NCBI RefSeq assembly: GCF_046736345.1
Contig: NZ_CP157210.1
Span: 1,364,001 to 1,428,000 of the forward strand
DNA length: 64,000 bases
Origin: Hyphococcus formosus
GTDB taxonomy: Bacteria > Pseudomonadota > Alphaproteobacteria > Caulobacterales > Parvularculaceae
Direction: 5' to 3'
Position 1 is the stretch's first letter. The number at the start of each line of letters is the position of its first letter. Below, piece after piece: positions 39,101-45,526 of this stretch. The translations under genes were made by a program, and so were the position numbers. Under the pieces are notes generated by a model. The model saw nothing but the letters and a program-made list of their open reading frames with translations. It had not been told where the DNA came from and did no database searches.

Positions 39101-40537
39101 GATGATTTGTCCCTCGTCCTTAACGCTTAACATTCCCTGGTTCAGAACATTCGAGCCAAAAAGCATTATTTTGCCCTTATTACCGGCTTCGATCACACCA
39201 GATTGCGTTACCGTTACCGAAAAGCGCTGTGGGTCATTCTCATCAAATGCTGTAGGCAGATCTTGGATGAGGTTAAAATAGCGCTCAGAATCATACCGTG
39301 TCGGACTGCTCGAACTTTCGGGGTAAATCCACGTGTTACTAAATGTGGGATTAACGCGTTGGCTGTTCGCACTTCGAGAAAAAGACAATAGCCCTTGTCC
39401 ATTTCCGCGCGAAACGTTCCAAAACCCATTAAAAGCATCGTCTTGAATTTCGAGAGAAGAAGCTACGACCTGTTGTGCATTGATCTCGCCGGCAATTACT
39501 AATCCTTCGCGTCCGATTAGAACAATGGATCCATTCGCATTGATCGTACCGCCAAGATTGACCACATCTCCCGACAGATCGCGACTGACTGCAATCCAAT
39601 CCGCCTCACTTTGTTTCAACTCAAAGGTAGCATCGGAAGCGAGATTCATATCGCTCCAACTAATGACCGCTCTTTCGCGGTTTTGTGTGATGGTCACATC
39701 GCCATCAGCGATTACAACATCCGCAATACCCTGTGTTAGGAAATAGCGCCCAGCGTCTATTTCCGCACCCTCAGAAATATTGAATCCAGTTTCATCATTG
39801 ATGACGACCGTCCCAGTGGCTTCGATACGACCATCGATTACAGCGTTGGCATTACGTCTTTGAGTATCATTTGTAACATCCGTGGGTTCAGTCAGATCAC
39901 GATTGAATACCAACCAGTCTTCTGATTGTTGTTCGAACTTCAGAATATTATCGGTTTCGACTTCGAACTTTTTCCATTGAAGATCCGCACGTTTCTGGCT
40001 TTGCACAAAAGTCGTGGTGTCACCATCTACGTCGACATCACTAACGCCGCTCCCAACAACAAGCTGACGCGTATTGATCTGAGCGTCATCACCAATAAGA
40101 ACGCCATTGTCATTGAATATATAAACAGATCCAAGGGCGCGAATCTCGCCATCAACTGTCGCAGCGTGATCGCCATGAACCCGATTCACAGCGATCCAAT
40201 CTGATGACGCTTGCTGAAACTCAAGAATCTCATCTGTCTTCAGACGGAAATCTTCCCAATCAAGTACCGCCTTCGCTTCGGTTTGTTCGATCGTCATCAA
40301 ATGCCGATCACCCTCTGTGCCAATGATGGGCCGATTTGCTCCGGTCCACTGCGACACTTGTCCATTCGCCCCTATTGTGCGACCGGCCTGCATTCCAACC
40401 ATTGTACCGAAGGGTGTTTCTGCGGACGCAGATACCGGAACAACCACACTGGCTGCAGCAAATGCGAGAATACTTGAGCTCAGTTTGAGCGTTTTCGTTG
40501 AAAACCGACGTGAACTCTTAACGGCATTAGACAACAT
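27143..40537 (-). CDS. Giant TpsA-like filamentous haemagglutinin-type exoprotein with C-terminal STN domain
   Basis: An uninterrupted 4,464-residue frame with AGGA upstream of the ATG. A Sec signal ends SASAE (about residue 40). Residues 44-360 hold three tandem copies of a TPS-like unit, each with W-x2-F or W-x-D-M, a TD/SD turn, F-x-x-Q/L-K-Q and DW-x3-NR/SR (W at 94, 188, 294). Thousands of residues of parallel beta-helix follow, rich in GG-x-I-x-I/V-x-A-G repeats. Helical inserts interrupt it near nucleotides 30950-31245 and 28405-28740. The C-terminus has an acidic, Cys-containing linker and then an STN domain (about 27146-27391; FNIASNDLDIAVKDLGKISG to VDHKTIMIRK). The N-terminal part should pass through the TpsB encoded upstream; the STN tail should stay periplasmic. 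The last two statements are inference. Confidence 0.9.
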   Translation of the reverse strand: MLSNAVKSSRRFSTKTLKLSSSILAFAAASVVVPVSASAETPFGTMVGMQAGRTIGANGQVSQWTGANRPIIGTEGDRHLMTIEQTEAKAVLDWEDFRLKTDEILEFQQASSDWIAVNRVHGDHAATVDGEIRALGSVYIFNDNGVLIGDDAQINTRQLVVGSGVSDVDVDGDTTTFVQSQKRADLQWKKFEVETDNILKFEQQSEDWLVFNRDLTEPTDVTNDTQRRNANAVIDGRIEATGTVVINDETGFNISEGAEIDAGRYFLTQGIADVVIADGDVTITQNRERAVISWSDMNLASDATFELKQSEADWIAVSRDLSGDVVNLGGTINANGSIVLIGREGLVIAGEINAQQVVASSLEIQDDAFNGFWNVSRGNGQGLLSFSRSANSQRVNPTFSNTWIYPESSSSPTRYDSERYFNLIQDLPTAFDENDPQRFSVTVTQSGVIEAGNKGKIMLFGSNVLNQGMLSVKDEGQIILAAGDNIYIDSDGGADLDVYVGAINNFDIHRNFINTRPYAPSFLQWDRVNFVYVATDSVVPAEWVDFVEAVTGIRYEAGDVMPAAVAQSMVESGVFDGRNIVGGLIGKYIADQQLQRAEEVGFVARNEGIINASQGGNVDFRGFNLEQMGAITMTSTANFRSDISFEAWMRDYKDYQNTSGPFVLGNGTVVFGEGSLTQITPDLNALDTIPLTEGAQSVGSIVLHAGRAHMERDSIINMPSGEISFYLDRDHNILDPIGSGRNSNNEDGSRFLMDSGATIDLSGWEITRSMESNQVTGTVYVAELKNSPVQKDGPLYRKEISVDRRFGTNIVDWENFDNETEVGLEQLLTEGGKFFLASGDDLIMKSGSVIDVSGGSITYEDGFVYTTMLRRLDGTVIDIREADPDEVYMGLADQWVDYDTKWGLQTTYYIPLVSSSRGQYEESYVEGSDAGSIKIFAPDSLLQGTFLGGVTVGEYQRNNMPVGGSFVLNEVTETEREYISSRVLITKIEDLLGDSFGLIDSLADQYGVLFGEEVEPDDLDYSDKFWRRDNTTLLSEALFDRSTMGSYQINQYHTLETPAPVETGYSALDGFYTAVESGVVLDLAQGASFDLNTTSSVNFLGSVLTEGGDVSIKGQGIIFGADSFIDTSAKWYTDYELYDEVTIAAEPRIDAGDISLTSFHGSWVNSADEVKFILPETMKITANGGGWLDRDGVLSGGTGGDITITNFMHVDDEVDFSAIHNATAYGLGGNGGFALETSGEIIIGDELPDDLGDRKVAQFLTPGFFENLAFSSVRFFSGGLTVVENTRLKATQETMQIAQATLEGAVPKAWTTPSGSDILDVTTTGYVQPGLRPAGQRNGVDLLLNVIGEEVKVDLTAFFPAISDAPGTVTGAIVEAGAHVEVNPGGSIVADVVGGTLLAPAGFISVGEALSGAKILAPGAVRITERLTDRTGRELLAGEVLDGGIISGNYRTGNLVVGEDVVFDVSGTSADLDIATFSDGSIIRRKQTISSNGGTLSFVGNSIDIDNAVLLAHAGGEGARGGTFDFTWSARGAGASIGPRASHLVNRLISGTWNLKEGYLSDDGRPYVYSLVGVDLSTVDFGDYSHIYAGINFDEETYLPDDLVAYAQTLDAWIDAAENAPTPMFFIGDVEIDRVMPAPPPLIDETFLPLFEANGFEMPTLAEVVPQTSLSPSNINAGGFSSVNIAASDGGIVFAGESVLGERVEGGSYSLFSVELSAKNFYSVEGASFTANAENILLTEIGGLRGQVLSDSNFDNDRYEAALVELGVSDTLEDTSFTLQAGTVLNSTGANFTGFENVNLFSDGDIRFAPTVFDTFEVPAGTIETARNLTLKADQTYVASGREMTLDAGHSIIVLAQDEDDAFSNASPLEGAAQLTLRATRITQGGVLRSPLGAISLEAYDDGSEGSDTIQLIPGSITSVSADGNVIPYGALRDGDTWVDPFSRLELSYLPDRNVTISADKVHLEDSAIVDVSGGGDLLAYEFVPGIGGSNDWLSGYRDQNYNWVADNSEIFAILPGYETDVTPIGTENGYTVENLGKIYLSGANGLPEGEYTLLPARYAILPGAYRVTAKHHYGEFADMPLGQSAPKPDGSVVQAGYRLITNGDGTVKYRDPRTAGYLVMPQATLGARSTYNVGLANTFFDSEGFLRNSLRSNTSNLGVPRTPNDGGGVVLLAGSELTLNGKVDVSPSDGKRSGYVDIAADRLVVTSEDTDSDAYANYLQLNAESLESLGANSLLLGGIRGQNENGATITTVSNDVILDTAGTTLSGKDMIFVASSNIEVKSGTTIEATGEMSDGTDRYEMIASAPLLIDDKGTSYTNDDEIIHGSLDFGAILHVSAGERAEFVRDAEAIEATRDLIANPSLLAEINTVRDALGLVLISADNGKISIEDGASLISERSIAIDGTADTSLAEGATISTEQLTAAASRISLGDVSGVSDGLVFSGSAANALATAADLSLKSYSSIDLYGGVGFHTTGDLTLDSREIHIIDSDGGETTIRAENLTIGNTTAGAAATATSGPSELVLEGGNITISGSDKAISGVSSVTLRTDGQLAGKGEGNLNTAGDLSVDAGVLTVNNGDRLGLIATGDIILAGQSEPVTGSANSLGATLQLKGASIRHAGHIVLNGGNVQMHATAGNVDIAESGVIDVSGTDISIFDHEIGISGGTVSLTSDDHDIVVADNAIINVSGGNNGGNAGFVELRVPNGNIQLDGEIRGDAANGQAGGSFSLIVERLSNLGELNEVLNNAGFDQKRSFEVSAGDVTIDDRINVHEFALLTNDGSILVDGTISTIGTNGGDIILAAAENINFTANGILDASAKAESGKGGTVSISTAGRNGGQTDMPAGVIDVSGNNAQGGKVHFRAPQVGGNDIAIGSIAGAINGARSIIAEAFRAYDNIATIDQAVIDTVTADADAFMTAAYANHVEARLGNATLVPGIDLRNNGDMELVTDWDLHNMRYGPDNVAGVLSLRAAGDLLINGNISDGFDSSEPNAQLIDGNSWTLNLVAGANIDSPLVNALLNYNGSTMDSGSIIIGGASDPLEIIRLDPNNYDMSQIIGDPNTTEDYYAGWIKLRSAFFYHFGKDMDNTDPEYAYFSDLWSRFRAGTITEEYAYNDFVAYLIANNPKFLADASYNDSFINLLANAYGSRADMSPADQAEFDRIMNDTLGGTYTYEEGFVQFAVFLYNNYPVVFKDSLGYVPQTEPTPAAPYYLRVNGVESALYNVNPDGTLGAELDRDFDTGYYIDPVTNMLIQYEAGENDYTDTSYYARSPLPWIVGARSGDYDDAVEHGQVYNPTGFLVRTGNGDINIHADNDLVLEQRPSVIYTAGSRAADIPFNNSLEPEMMFGENGGDININVGDDILANTDSPQTPVGWMRSLKERYSYPHRLGHWYVDYSQYQAGIGALGGGDISIVAGGDIRNLGVSSPTNGRISGDGSVAEPYTLTELGGGDVEVTAGGDILGGVFTVMKGDAKITASGSFKSSSHVEEYEYDIVDGDPIYPLNCEFGDRNCSVNISGKGALRKFDLYTMVYASDANIRIASGGDLDLEAVMDPLLSAVYTLDDDGRYDANKVAFFNSYSEDASVELFSAGGDLTVHNNHKNVEGANRFSILQPFHYEERSRDINTQEATYNNATGMIEYWPGIVSMVAAGGDISVLGGMKLAPSAIGTLEIIAGESVTIGQYDQVDLAAPRTKFDPEWYLHRFENNFRNIVTGITMGNWVYDLPILVGEPTDVGPFTPNLHDGDQTPSKIYAGNGDLNAMAGVSLPEALWVKAGENIYFPTFDIQHNHSSDLSLIKAGEGIYFSDYTPAESDGDYFAAKSHVTIAGPGRLEIESGGDLWIPDNSQGIVSRRSTLEDGVTVWAGHTETADIGISVGYNQLPNYMAFEDAYFNPETVNDMAEFLLAEVTDGEKLPIYLFDRFYARGSGAVTELVSEEMAGGFVNFIRTLQGLTELNSEADIQSYLSDAWDYWLTLPDSQVTPYDGLIPRLAAAQADEGNLKPEFFMPERREGLVNFVRSLQGLEALDSAEEQFAYLPDAIAFWNELPIEHKTSFYRDVLFLEMRTASREANDFENDRFGSANRGYDAIATLYPGAEKAADETLNDGDSRWKGDFETFASRIISEGGDVSVVVPGGFFRLASISATNAQTGQPSDEDQNGDALRSGIVTQNGGAVNILAHGDIDVNQSRILTTEGGNLMIWSSFGNIAAGNGAKTSLSPATYEYATDEIANLTRSPAGLPTGAGIGTLASTEGTPPADVDLVASYGLVDAGDAGVRVSGNFNVFAIEILGTDNIDVIGRSSGLPVPPAAPPTSLDVGDLGSKSLAAGDALDDAIKAVQNNNAVTSPSLIEVEVTGYDDEQCEDDAGNVDGCESSDNGNQPSPTENEDEEVSWSDEPMTFNIASNDLDIAVKDLGKISGYNILYDAGTVTAGQTSGVYGTMTMQDAFDQLLGDAFVAVPVDHKTIMIRKAQ

Positions 40538-40597
40538 GACGAGATTCCTGATTACAATATTGATGCGTGTTGCGAAGTTTGACGGGATGACGAAGGG

Positions 40598-41017
40598 CTA
40601 GTCCTTCGTCTCCTGCAACGCCTCTTCCATTTTTTCTTGTACGCTCGGCGGCAAAGTCGATTCGTAGATTCTCGCCGCTCTCGCACGATCCTCGTAATCC
40701 TGCTTGAGATTTTCGATCTCCACGCGTTTTAGCTGTAGAAAAGGTTCCAACGATTTTTTCGAAAGCCCCTTTTCGATTATTTCGACAACGATGGCGTAAA
40801 GTTCCGCATTTCGTTCGATCCCTAGATCGATTAATTCATCTCGCAACAGAAGCTCCTTACGGAGACGTTCTACTTCAAGCCTCGCATTCTCTGCGATCTG
40901 TTGTTGGCGCTCCAGTTGCTTCTGCACCGATTGGCCCTGCTGCGCGGACGCTTCGTGACTAGGCATCGCTACCAATGAAGCAGCGACCATCGACATTGTG
41001 AGAAATAACTTTTTCAT
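40598..41017 (-). CDS. Small periplasmic coiled-coil protein
   Basis: A 139-residue protein with a signal peptide ending ASAQQ. The rest is almost wholly helical and charged (for example LERQQQIAENARLEVERLRK and LKRVEIENLKQDYEDRARA), a clear coiled-coil pattern. GGAG precedes the ATG at good spacing. It lies between the porin (17-bp gap) and the giant exoprotein (60-bp gap). I recognise no family. A chaperone or tether for the exoprotein in the periplasm, comparable in shape to Skp-like proteins, is one possibility; a partner of the neighbouring porin is another. Confidence 0.75.
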   Translation of the reverse strand: MKKLFLTMSMVAASLVAMPSHEASAQQGQSVQKQLERQQQIAENARLEVERLRKELLLRDELIDLGIERNAELYAIVVEIIEKGLSKKSLEPFLQLKRVEIENLKQDYEDRARAARIYESTLPPSVQEKMEEALQETKD

Positions 41018-41034
41018 GGTTTATGGCTCCCCGA

Positions 41035-42573
41035 TCAAAAGTTTACGTTCAGGTCGATTTGAAGAACGTCCAACGATAATGGCGCGCGTTCAATCGAGTC
41101 AGATGAGAACCAACGAAGATTTAAATTGATATTGTCGTAGATACCGTAAGCTGCTTCAACTTCGTATCCTTCGACGTCGGTACCGCCGAGCGCAAAGTCA
41201 GAGTCGGTAAAGATATCGAGAACCGCATCCGTTTCGACATGGCGATAGCCAGCACTTACGCGCCATTCACCAGCTTTTGTTATCACCGGATAACCGGCTT
41301 CTGCACGTATGTACCAACCTATATCGCCTGGCGTCACGCCCTCTTCACCACGCAAAACATTAATTTGCTCTTCGTCCAAAGCAAGGTTTTTAACAACCTC
41401 ACCAATAAGACGGAAGCTTGTGTCGCCTACTGAGTAGCCTAGTTCTGCTGTACCTGAGACCAGTTCAAACTCGGACGCCAAACCGGCGAGCGTAGTAAGT
41501 CCATCTGTACGCATATTAAATAGCGAATTACCTTTTGATAAAAACTGCGGCGCACTCCAGTCGGTCAAGCGCGAACCATCAGGAGCGTTTTTCAAACTTT
41601 GAACTTTATCGTAGTGATAGTAGGCACCCGCAACTTTCGCAAAGAAGCTATCATTATAATCTACGCTGGCACCAAACTGTCCCGCATACAGATAGCTGTC
41701 GTCAAACAACTCTCTTTCCTGGAGTGGAAATACGCCACCAGAGGCAAATAATTTGCCTAAACCCGCGAATTCATATTCGCCCGCTAGTATTACTCCTTCG
41801 GGATTAATGTCCTCATCCCACACGAGATTTGTACTATAAAAAGGATTAGGCATCCGACCCGCAATAAAATGAAAACCGTCAACTGGTTCGACGTCAACGA
41901 ACGCATGATCAACCCAAATTGCATTGCGATCGAAGTAGCTTCCGAAACTTGAATTGGTAGAAATTGCACCTGGTTCATCTCCAGATGCGAGACGAACACC
42001 GACTTTTACACGATCAGTGACATCAGCCTCAAAATTTAAGCGCGCGCGATACATCACTCGCTTTCGATCGAAGATCGAATTCAACAAAGGAAAGCCATCT
42101 GCATCAGTAACACCGCCTTGCTGATTAATAGCGTTAGCATCCGGGAAGAATGGGAAGTTGTCCTCTCCATAACTCTCAAATTGGCCACGAACACGGAGGT
42201 CGCCAGAGATATTGATGCGTTTCGCCCAATCAGGAAGAACATTCGGCGCTATCCACCCTTCGCTCTGAGCCGAAGCGGTGACATCGTCTTTAACCGTCTG
42301 GGCAATTTCTTCACGGACAGTCTCAGGAACGTATGGGACGTTTATCACGTCCTCAGCAGATGCGGCGGCTTCAGCTTGCGCTCTTTCGGCTGCGTTCTGT
42401 CGAGCCTTAACAAGAATTCCCTGCGCCTTATCGAACGGGATCAGCCCTTCATCCACCAGCAACTGCAGAATTTCAACGCCGACATCTTCGGTTGATTGCG
42501 CCATGGCAGTAGTGGCGCTAAAAAAGGTCGAGGCGATAGCCGCGCCGCTTAAAAAATATTTTCGAATGGACAT
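41035..42573 (-). CDS. Porin_5-type putative porin of the TPS locus
   Basis: A 512-residue protein with a signal ending TAMAQS. The N-terminal periplasmic part (about residues 28-110) has LQLLVDEGLIPFDKAQGIL and an Ala/Glu-rich helix. The barrel begins NISGDLRVRGQFESYG, includes NPFYSTNLVWDEDINPEG and ends in the aromatic-terminated LQIDLNVNF. The motif is shared with the porins at 23264 and 52332, though this one is more diverged and has a longer N-terminal region. It is embedded between tonB and the coiled-coil gene. A porin of this class next to TpsB/TpsA genes suggests a joint outer-membrane assembly, which is inferred only from position. Confidence 0.86.
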   Translation of the reverse strand: MSIRKYFLSGAAIASTFFSATTAMAQSTEDVGVEILQLLVDEGLIPFDKAQGILVKARQNAAERAQAEAAASAEDVINVPYVPETVREEIAQTVKDDVTASAQSEGWIAPNVLPDWAKRINISGDLRVRGQFESYGEDNFPFFPDANAINQQGGVTDADGFPLLNSIFDRKRVMYRARLNFEADVTDRVKVGVRLASGDEPGAISTNSSFGSYFDRNAIWVDHAFVDVEPVDGFHFIAGRMPNPFYSTNLVWDEDINPEGVILAGEYEFAGLGKLFASGGVFPLQERELFDDSYLYAGQFGASVDYNDSFFAKVAGAYYHYDKVQSLKNAPDGSRLTDWSAPQFLSKGNSLFNMRTDGLTTLAGLASEFELVSGTAELGYSVGDTSFRLIGEVVKNLALDEEQINVLRGEEGVTPGDIGWYIRAEAGYPVITKAGEWRVSAGYRHVETDAVLDIFTDSDFALGGTDVEGYEVEAAYGIYDNINLNLRWFSSDSIERAPLSLDVLQIDLNVNF

Positions 42574-42601
42574 AGTTACTCTCTCTATTTTCCAAACGGG
42601 A

Positions 42602-43273
42602 TCATTCGCCCGCCCGCTTCAGGTTTATGATTAAATTGGTTGTCGCGTTTACGCCGGAGGGGCGACCACGACCGAGTGGTTTCAAATTCGCCAAAACATC
42701 CTGTATGGCTTCGTCAAGATCCGGGTCTCCAGTCGACGATGTCAAAACTGCCGACGTAAAAACACCGTTTTTGTCCACGGTTATGGAAACGCCTACTTTA
42801 CCTTTAGCGCTCCGTGTACGTTTGTCCCTCTGTAGCGCTCGAGTTATGTGCAGCGTTAACAGCGCTTCCCAACTCGTGCCTCCTCTTGTCCCGGTTCCGA
42901 AAAGGCCACCACCACCTCCAGCCGCTAAGCGAAAGCTATCGCTTCCCGAATCCGCAAGCCTATCCAAGCCTCCCAAACGTTCCGTAGACGGCTTAGGGGG
43001 ATCCGAGACAACCGGCGTAGGATCAGGCGCTGCAACTGGTTCCGGCGTTTCTTCAACAACCTCTTCCGGCTCTGGCTCTTCTTCTACGATCTCCTCTTCA
43101 GGTTCCTCTGGAACCTCAGCGACCGTAATTTCATGAATTACTCGCTCCATCTTTTCGGCGCTATTCGTTGAATTGACCCAGAGTGCAACTGCGATCGCCC
43201 CTGCCAGAAGCCCCGCCGCAAAAACAATGAGCAAAACCCGATCAAGAATGCTCGGCTTTGGCGCTTCGATCAT
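42602..43273 (-). CDS. tonB: TonB-family protein
   Basis: A 223-residue protein. One N-terminal membrane anchor (about residues 10-32) is followed by an acidic Pro/Glu-rich spacer (EEPEEEIVEEEPEPEEVVEE) and a Gly-rich stretch. The C-terminal TonB domain spans about residues 135-220 (GKVGVSITVDKNG, SSTGDPDLDEAIQDVL). The domain is diverged and lacks the usual Tyr-Pro before the first strand. A GGGGAAG ribosome site precedes it. It sits 4 bp after exbD, so the three motor genes form one unit inside the TPS operon and probably serve that locus specifically. Confidence 0.88.
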   Translation of the reverse strand: MIEAPKPSILDRVLLIVFAAGLLAGAIAVALWVNSTNSAEKMERVIHEITVAEVPEEPEEEIVEEEPEPEEVVEETPEPVAAPDPTPVVSDPPKPSTERLGGLDRLADSGSDSFRLAAGGGGGLFGTGTRGGTSWEALLTLHITRALQRDKRTRSAKGKVGVSITVDKNGVFTSAVLTSSTGDPDLDEAIQDVLANLKPLGRGRPSGVNATTNLIINLKRAGE

Positions 43274-43277
43274 GCTG

Positions 43278-43685
43278 TTAACTTCCCCTTGGACGTTCGC
43301 TTACAAGACCGATCTGCGTAATTCCGGCTCGACCACATGCATCCAACGCCTCCATGATCTTCCCGTATTGAGAGACACGATCACCGCGAATGACGACAGG
43401 TAAATCTGGCGTAATGGACTTTTGAATGCGCAGTTCTTGCTCAAGCTCTGCGGGCGTCACAGGATAGGTATCTAGATAAATTTGCCCCCGACTATCTACT
43501 GTGATCGCCTTCGTCGTTGGCGAAGCCATACTCTGACTAGAACTAGCCTTAGGTAAATTAATCCGTATTCCCTCTATTGATGCTGTTGTCATCAAAATAA
43601 AAATAACCAAAAGCACGAACGTCAAATCCACCATCGGCGTAATATTGATATCGTCGTAAGGTTTTCGTTTTTTCTGAACTTGCAT
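43278..43685 (-). CDS. exbD: ExbD/TolR-family proton-motor protein
   Basis: A 135-residue protein with the family opening KRKPYDDINITPMVDLTFVL, in which the membrane Asp (MVD) is the proton-carrying residue. One membrane helix follows (to about residue 40). The periplasmic domain contains LPKASSSQS and VVIRGDRVSQYGKIMEALDA. It lies between exbB (9-bp gap) and tonB (4-bp gap) with a GGGGA ribosome site. Confidence 0.94.
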   Translation of the reverse strand: MQVQKKRKPYDDINITPMVDLTFVLLVIFILMTTASIEGIRINLPKASSSQSMASPTTKAITVDSRGQIYLDTYPVTPAELEQELRIQKSITPDLPVVIRGDRVSQYGKIMEALDACGRAGITQIGLVSERPRGS

Positions 43686-43694
43686 GCTCTTCCC

Positions 43695-45509
43695 CTATCC
43701 TTCATTGCGATGGGAAGTCGCATTAGCTCGGAATATCTCGGCCATATTCTTTTCGAGTTCATCAACAAAAATTTGATTTTTCGCCAAAATATTATCGAGT
43801 TGCCCGGTCAGATAATTGTAGCCAAACAAGGCAGGTATAGCGACCGCGAGACCTGCGACCGTCGCCAACAAGGCAGCTGCGATACCTGGCGCAATTGCCG
43901 TCACATTCACCTCGCCAGCAGCTGCAACCCCAGCAAAGGTGATCATCACGCCGAGGACGGTACCAAGCAATCCAAGGAATGGTCCACCGGAAATCGCAAT
44001 TGTAAGAAGAACCATCCAGCGCCCTAATCGCTGCTCTTCTTCGACCGCGCCTGCGCTCATTGCCGATCGGATAGCGGCCGCAGTTTCCGGAGCCATGATG
44101 TATCCGTCTACTGAGCTACCTTCTGCGCGAATTCTTCGGTTCAATTCTTCCTGACCAATGCTGAACAAACGCCCTAATGAAGAATGGCTGTGCTTCTTCG
44201 TAAGCTCTAGATTCGTAACCGCAGCGCGGGAATCAGCACCATGCGTGTGCTCTCGGAAATACTGAGAGAACTTTTTGTTGTATCCGTTTGTTCGCCCAAA
44301 CATTCTCCATTTGGCAAACATAATCATCCACGAAATCGCGGACATGATTGAAAGCAGTATTATGATTACCCATGCATCAGTGGTTAGTGCACCAACAAGT
44401 ATGGCAAAGTAATTGTGATGCTCTTCTTTGACCTGCTCAGGTTCTGGAGCAAAATGTACAAACCTGGTTCTCACGCCCTGACTGTTGGCCATCAATGCTA
44501 TTCGTGACGAAGACCTTGCTTTATTCGACCGATAAACCTCATCTAGTGATCCGATAAAGCCATCCGAAAGCCCATCGCTCGTAGCACCGATTCTCTCGCC
44601 CTTTGTTAATGCCGGCAGTTCCGCTTCACCTACAGCGGCAACCGCCCCATCAACAAATAATTTTATTGTTTCGTCGTCGGCGACGATTGCCAAATGGGCC
44701 CATGTACCGCGTGACAAAGGTTCAGATGCTGTCCATGCGCTTTCACCAAGCCGGACTGTCGGAACGTCATCGACGATAACCAACGATAATGATGTGTCCT
44801 CATTTGATTTTGAGAAAACCGTCTCAACACGCGGCTCGTCGGCTTCTTCACCTTCGACCTGCTTTGGCCGTATCCAGGCAGCAAATGTTAACTCGCCGTC
44901 TTCCTCTTGAACTTGAATAGACGCGCTTGATTGTACGTCGATGCTACTCTCGGCACCGACCTCGATTCCTGCGCCGACCATTCCCGATAGAGTCGGCGAT
45001 ACACCCATCGCTTTGAAGACATTATTATTGTCAGTTACGTCTTCCGGAATTCCAGCATCGTCGCTTAGGTGAAGGACATAAGAAACGTAGCCGTCATAAG
45101 TTGCCGGCGCATCCGCCACCGCTTCCGCGTCGTCATTTCCATAGTAAAGCCATAGCTGTTGAACCATCCCCGGGGTAACTACAGGAACTTCAACCCATGC
45201 ATATGCCAACTCTGCTAGCGGGTCATACCGCTCAAAATGATAGTCGAGCGGCATTCCATCCGCCTGGTTGACGAAACGGATATCGCTTCCGTCTTCTTTG
45301 GCTTTAGTGAAATCTAGAATTCCTGAATGGATACGAACAAGCACTGGCACATAAGGTACATCAGTATCCATCATCTCAATTTGCGCTGCATCTAACGTTA
45401 ATTCATGACGATAGCCCCAATCCTCATCTAGGCTTGACTGGGCCAAAGCAGGTGCCGCCACACTCGCGAACAGAGTCGCAAGACAAATACGCAGTTTTTG
45501 TACTGACAT
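43695..45509 (-). CDS. exbB: DUF2341-LamG-ExbB fusion protein
   Basis: From the ATG at 45509 (AAGGA upstream) it has 604 residues. A signal peptide ends PALAQ. A DUF2341 domain (about residues 25-140: VPVLVRIHSGILDF, GSDIRFVNQADG, LWLYYGND) and a concanavalin-like LamG domain (about 160-345: TFAAWIRPKQ, WAHLAIVADDETIKLFVDG) are periplasmic. Then comes the MotA/TolQ/ExbB channel with membrane segments near 375, 490 and 535, including GGPFLGLLGTVLGVMITF. The upstream TpsB stop is 17 bp away. This architecture is known in marine proteobacteria, but the role of the lectin-like periplasmic head is unknown; binding of a polymer or of a partner outer-membrane protein is inference. Confidence 0.9.
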   Translation of the reverse strand: MSVQKLRICLATLFASVAAPALAQSSLDEDWGYRHELTLDAAQIEMMDTDVPYVPVLVRIHSGILDFTKAKEDGSDIRFVNQADGMPLDYHFERYDPLAELAYAWVEVPVVTPGMVQQLWLYYGNDDAEAVADAPATYDGYVSYVLHLSDDAGIPEDVTDNNNVFKAMGVSPTLSGMVGAGIEVGAESSIDVQSSASIQVQEEDGELTFAAWIRPKQVEGEEADEPRVETVFSKSNEDTSLSLVIVDDVPTVRLGESAWTASEPLSRGTWAHLAIVADDETIKLFVDGAVAAVGEAELPALTKGERIGATSDGLSDGFIGSLDEVYRSNKARSSSRIALMANSQGVRTRFVHFAPEPEQVKEEHHNYFAILVGALTTDAWVIIILLSIMSAISWMIMFAKWRMFGRTNGYNKKFSQYFREHTHGADSRAAVTNLELTKKHSHSSLGRLFSIGQEELNRRIRAEGSSVDGYIMAPETAAAIRSAMSAGAVEEEQRLGRWMVLLTIAISGGPFLGLLGTVLGVMITFAGVAAAGEVNVTAIAPGIAAALLATVAGLAVAIPALFGYNYLTGQLDNILAKNQIFVDELEKNMAEIFRANATSHRNEG

Positions 45510-45526
45510 TTTTTGTTGTTCCTTAC

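Noticed and set aside
27143..40537. Many plus-strand frames of 60-150 codons inside the exoprotein gene
   Set aside because: They are mirror frames of a single uninterrupted, repeat-rich coding sequence and lack ribosome sites.
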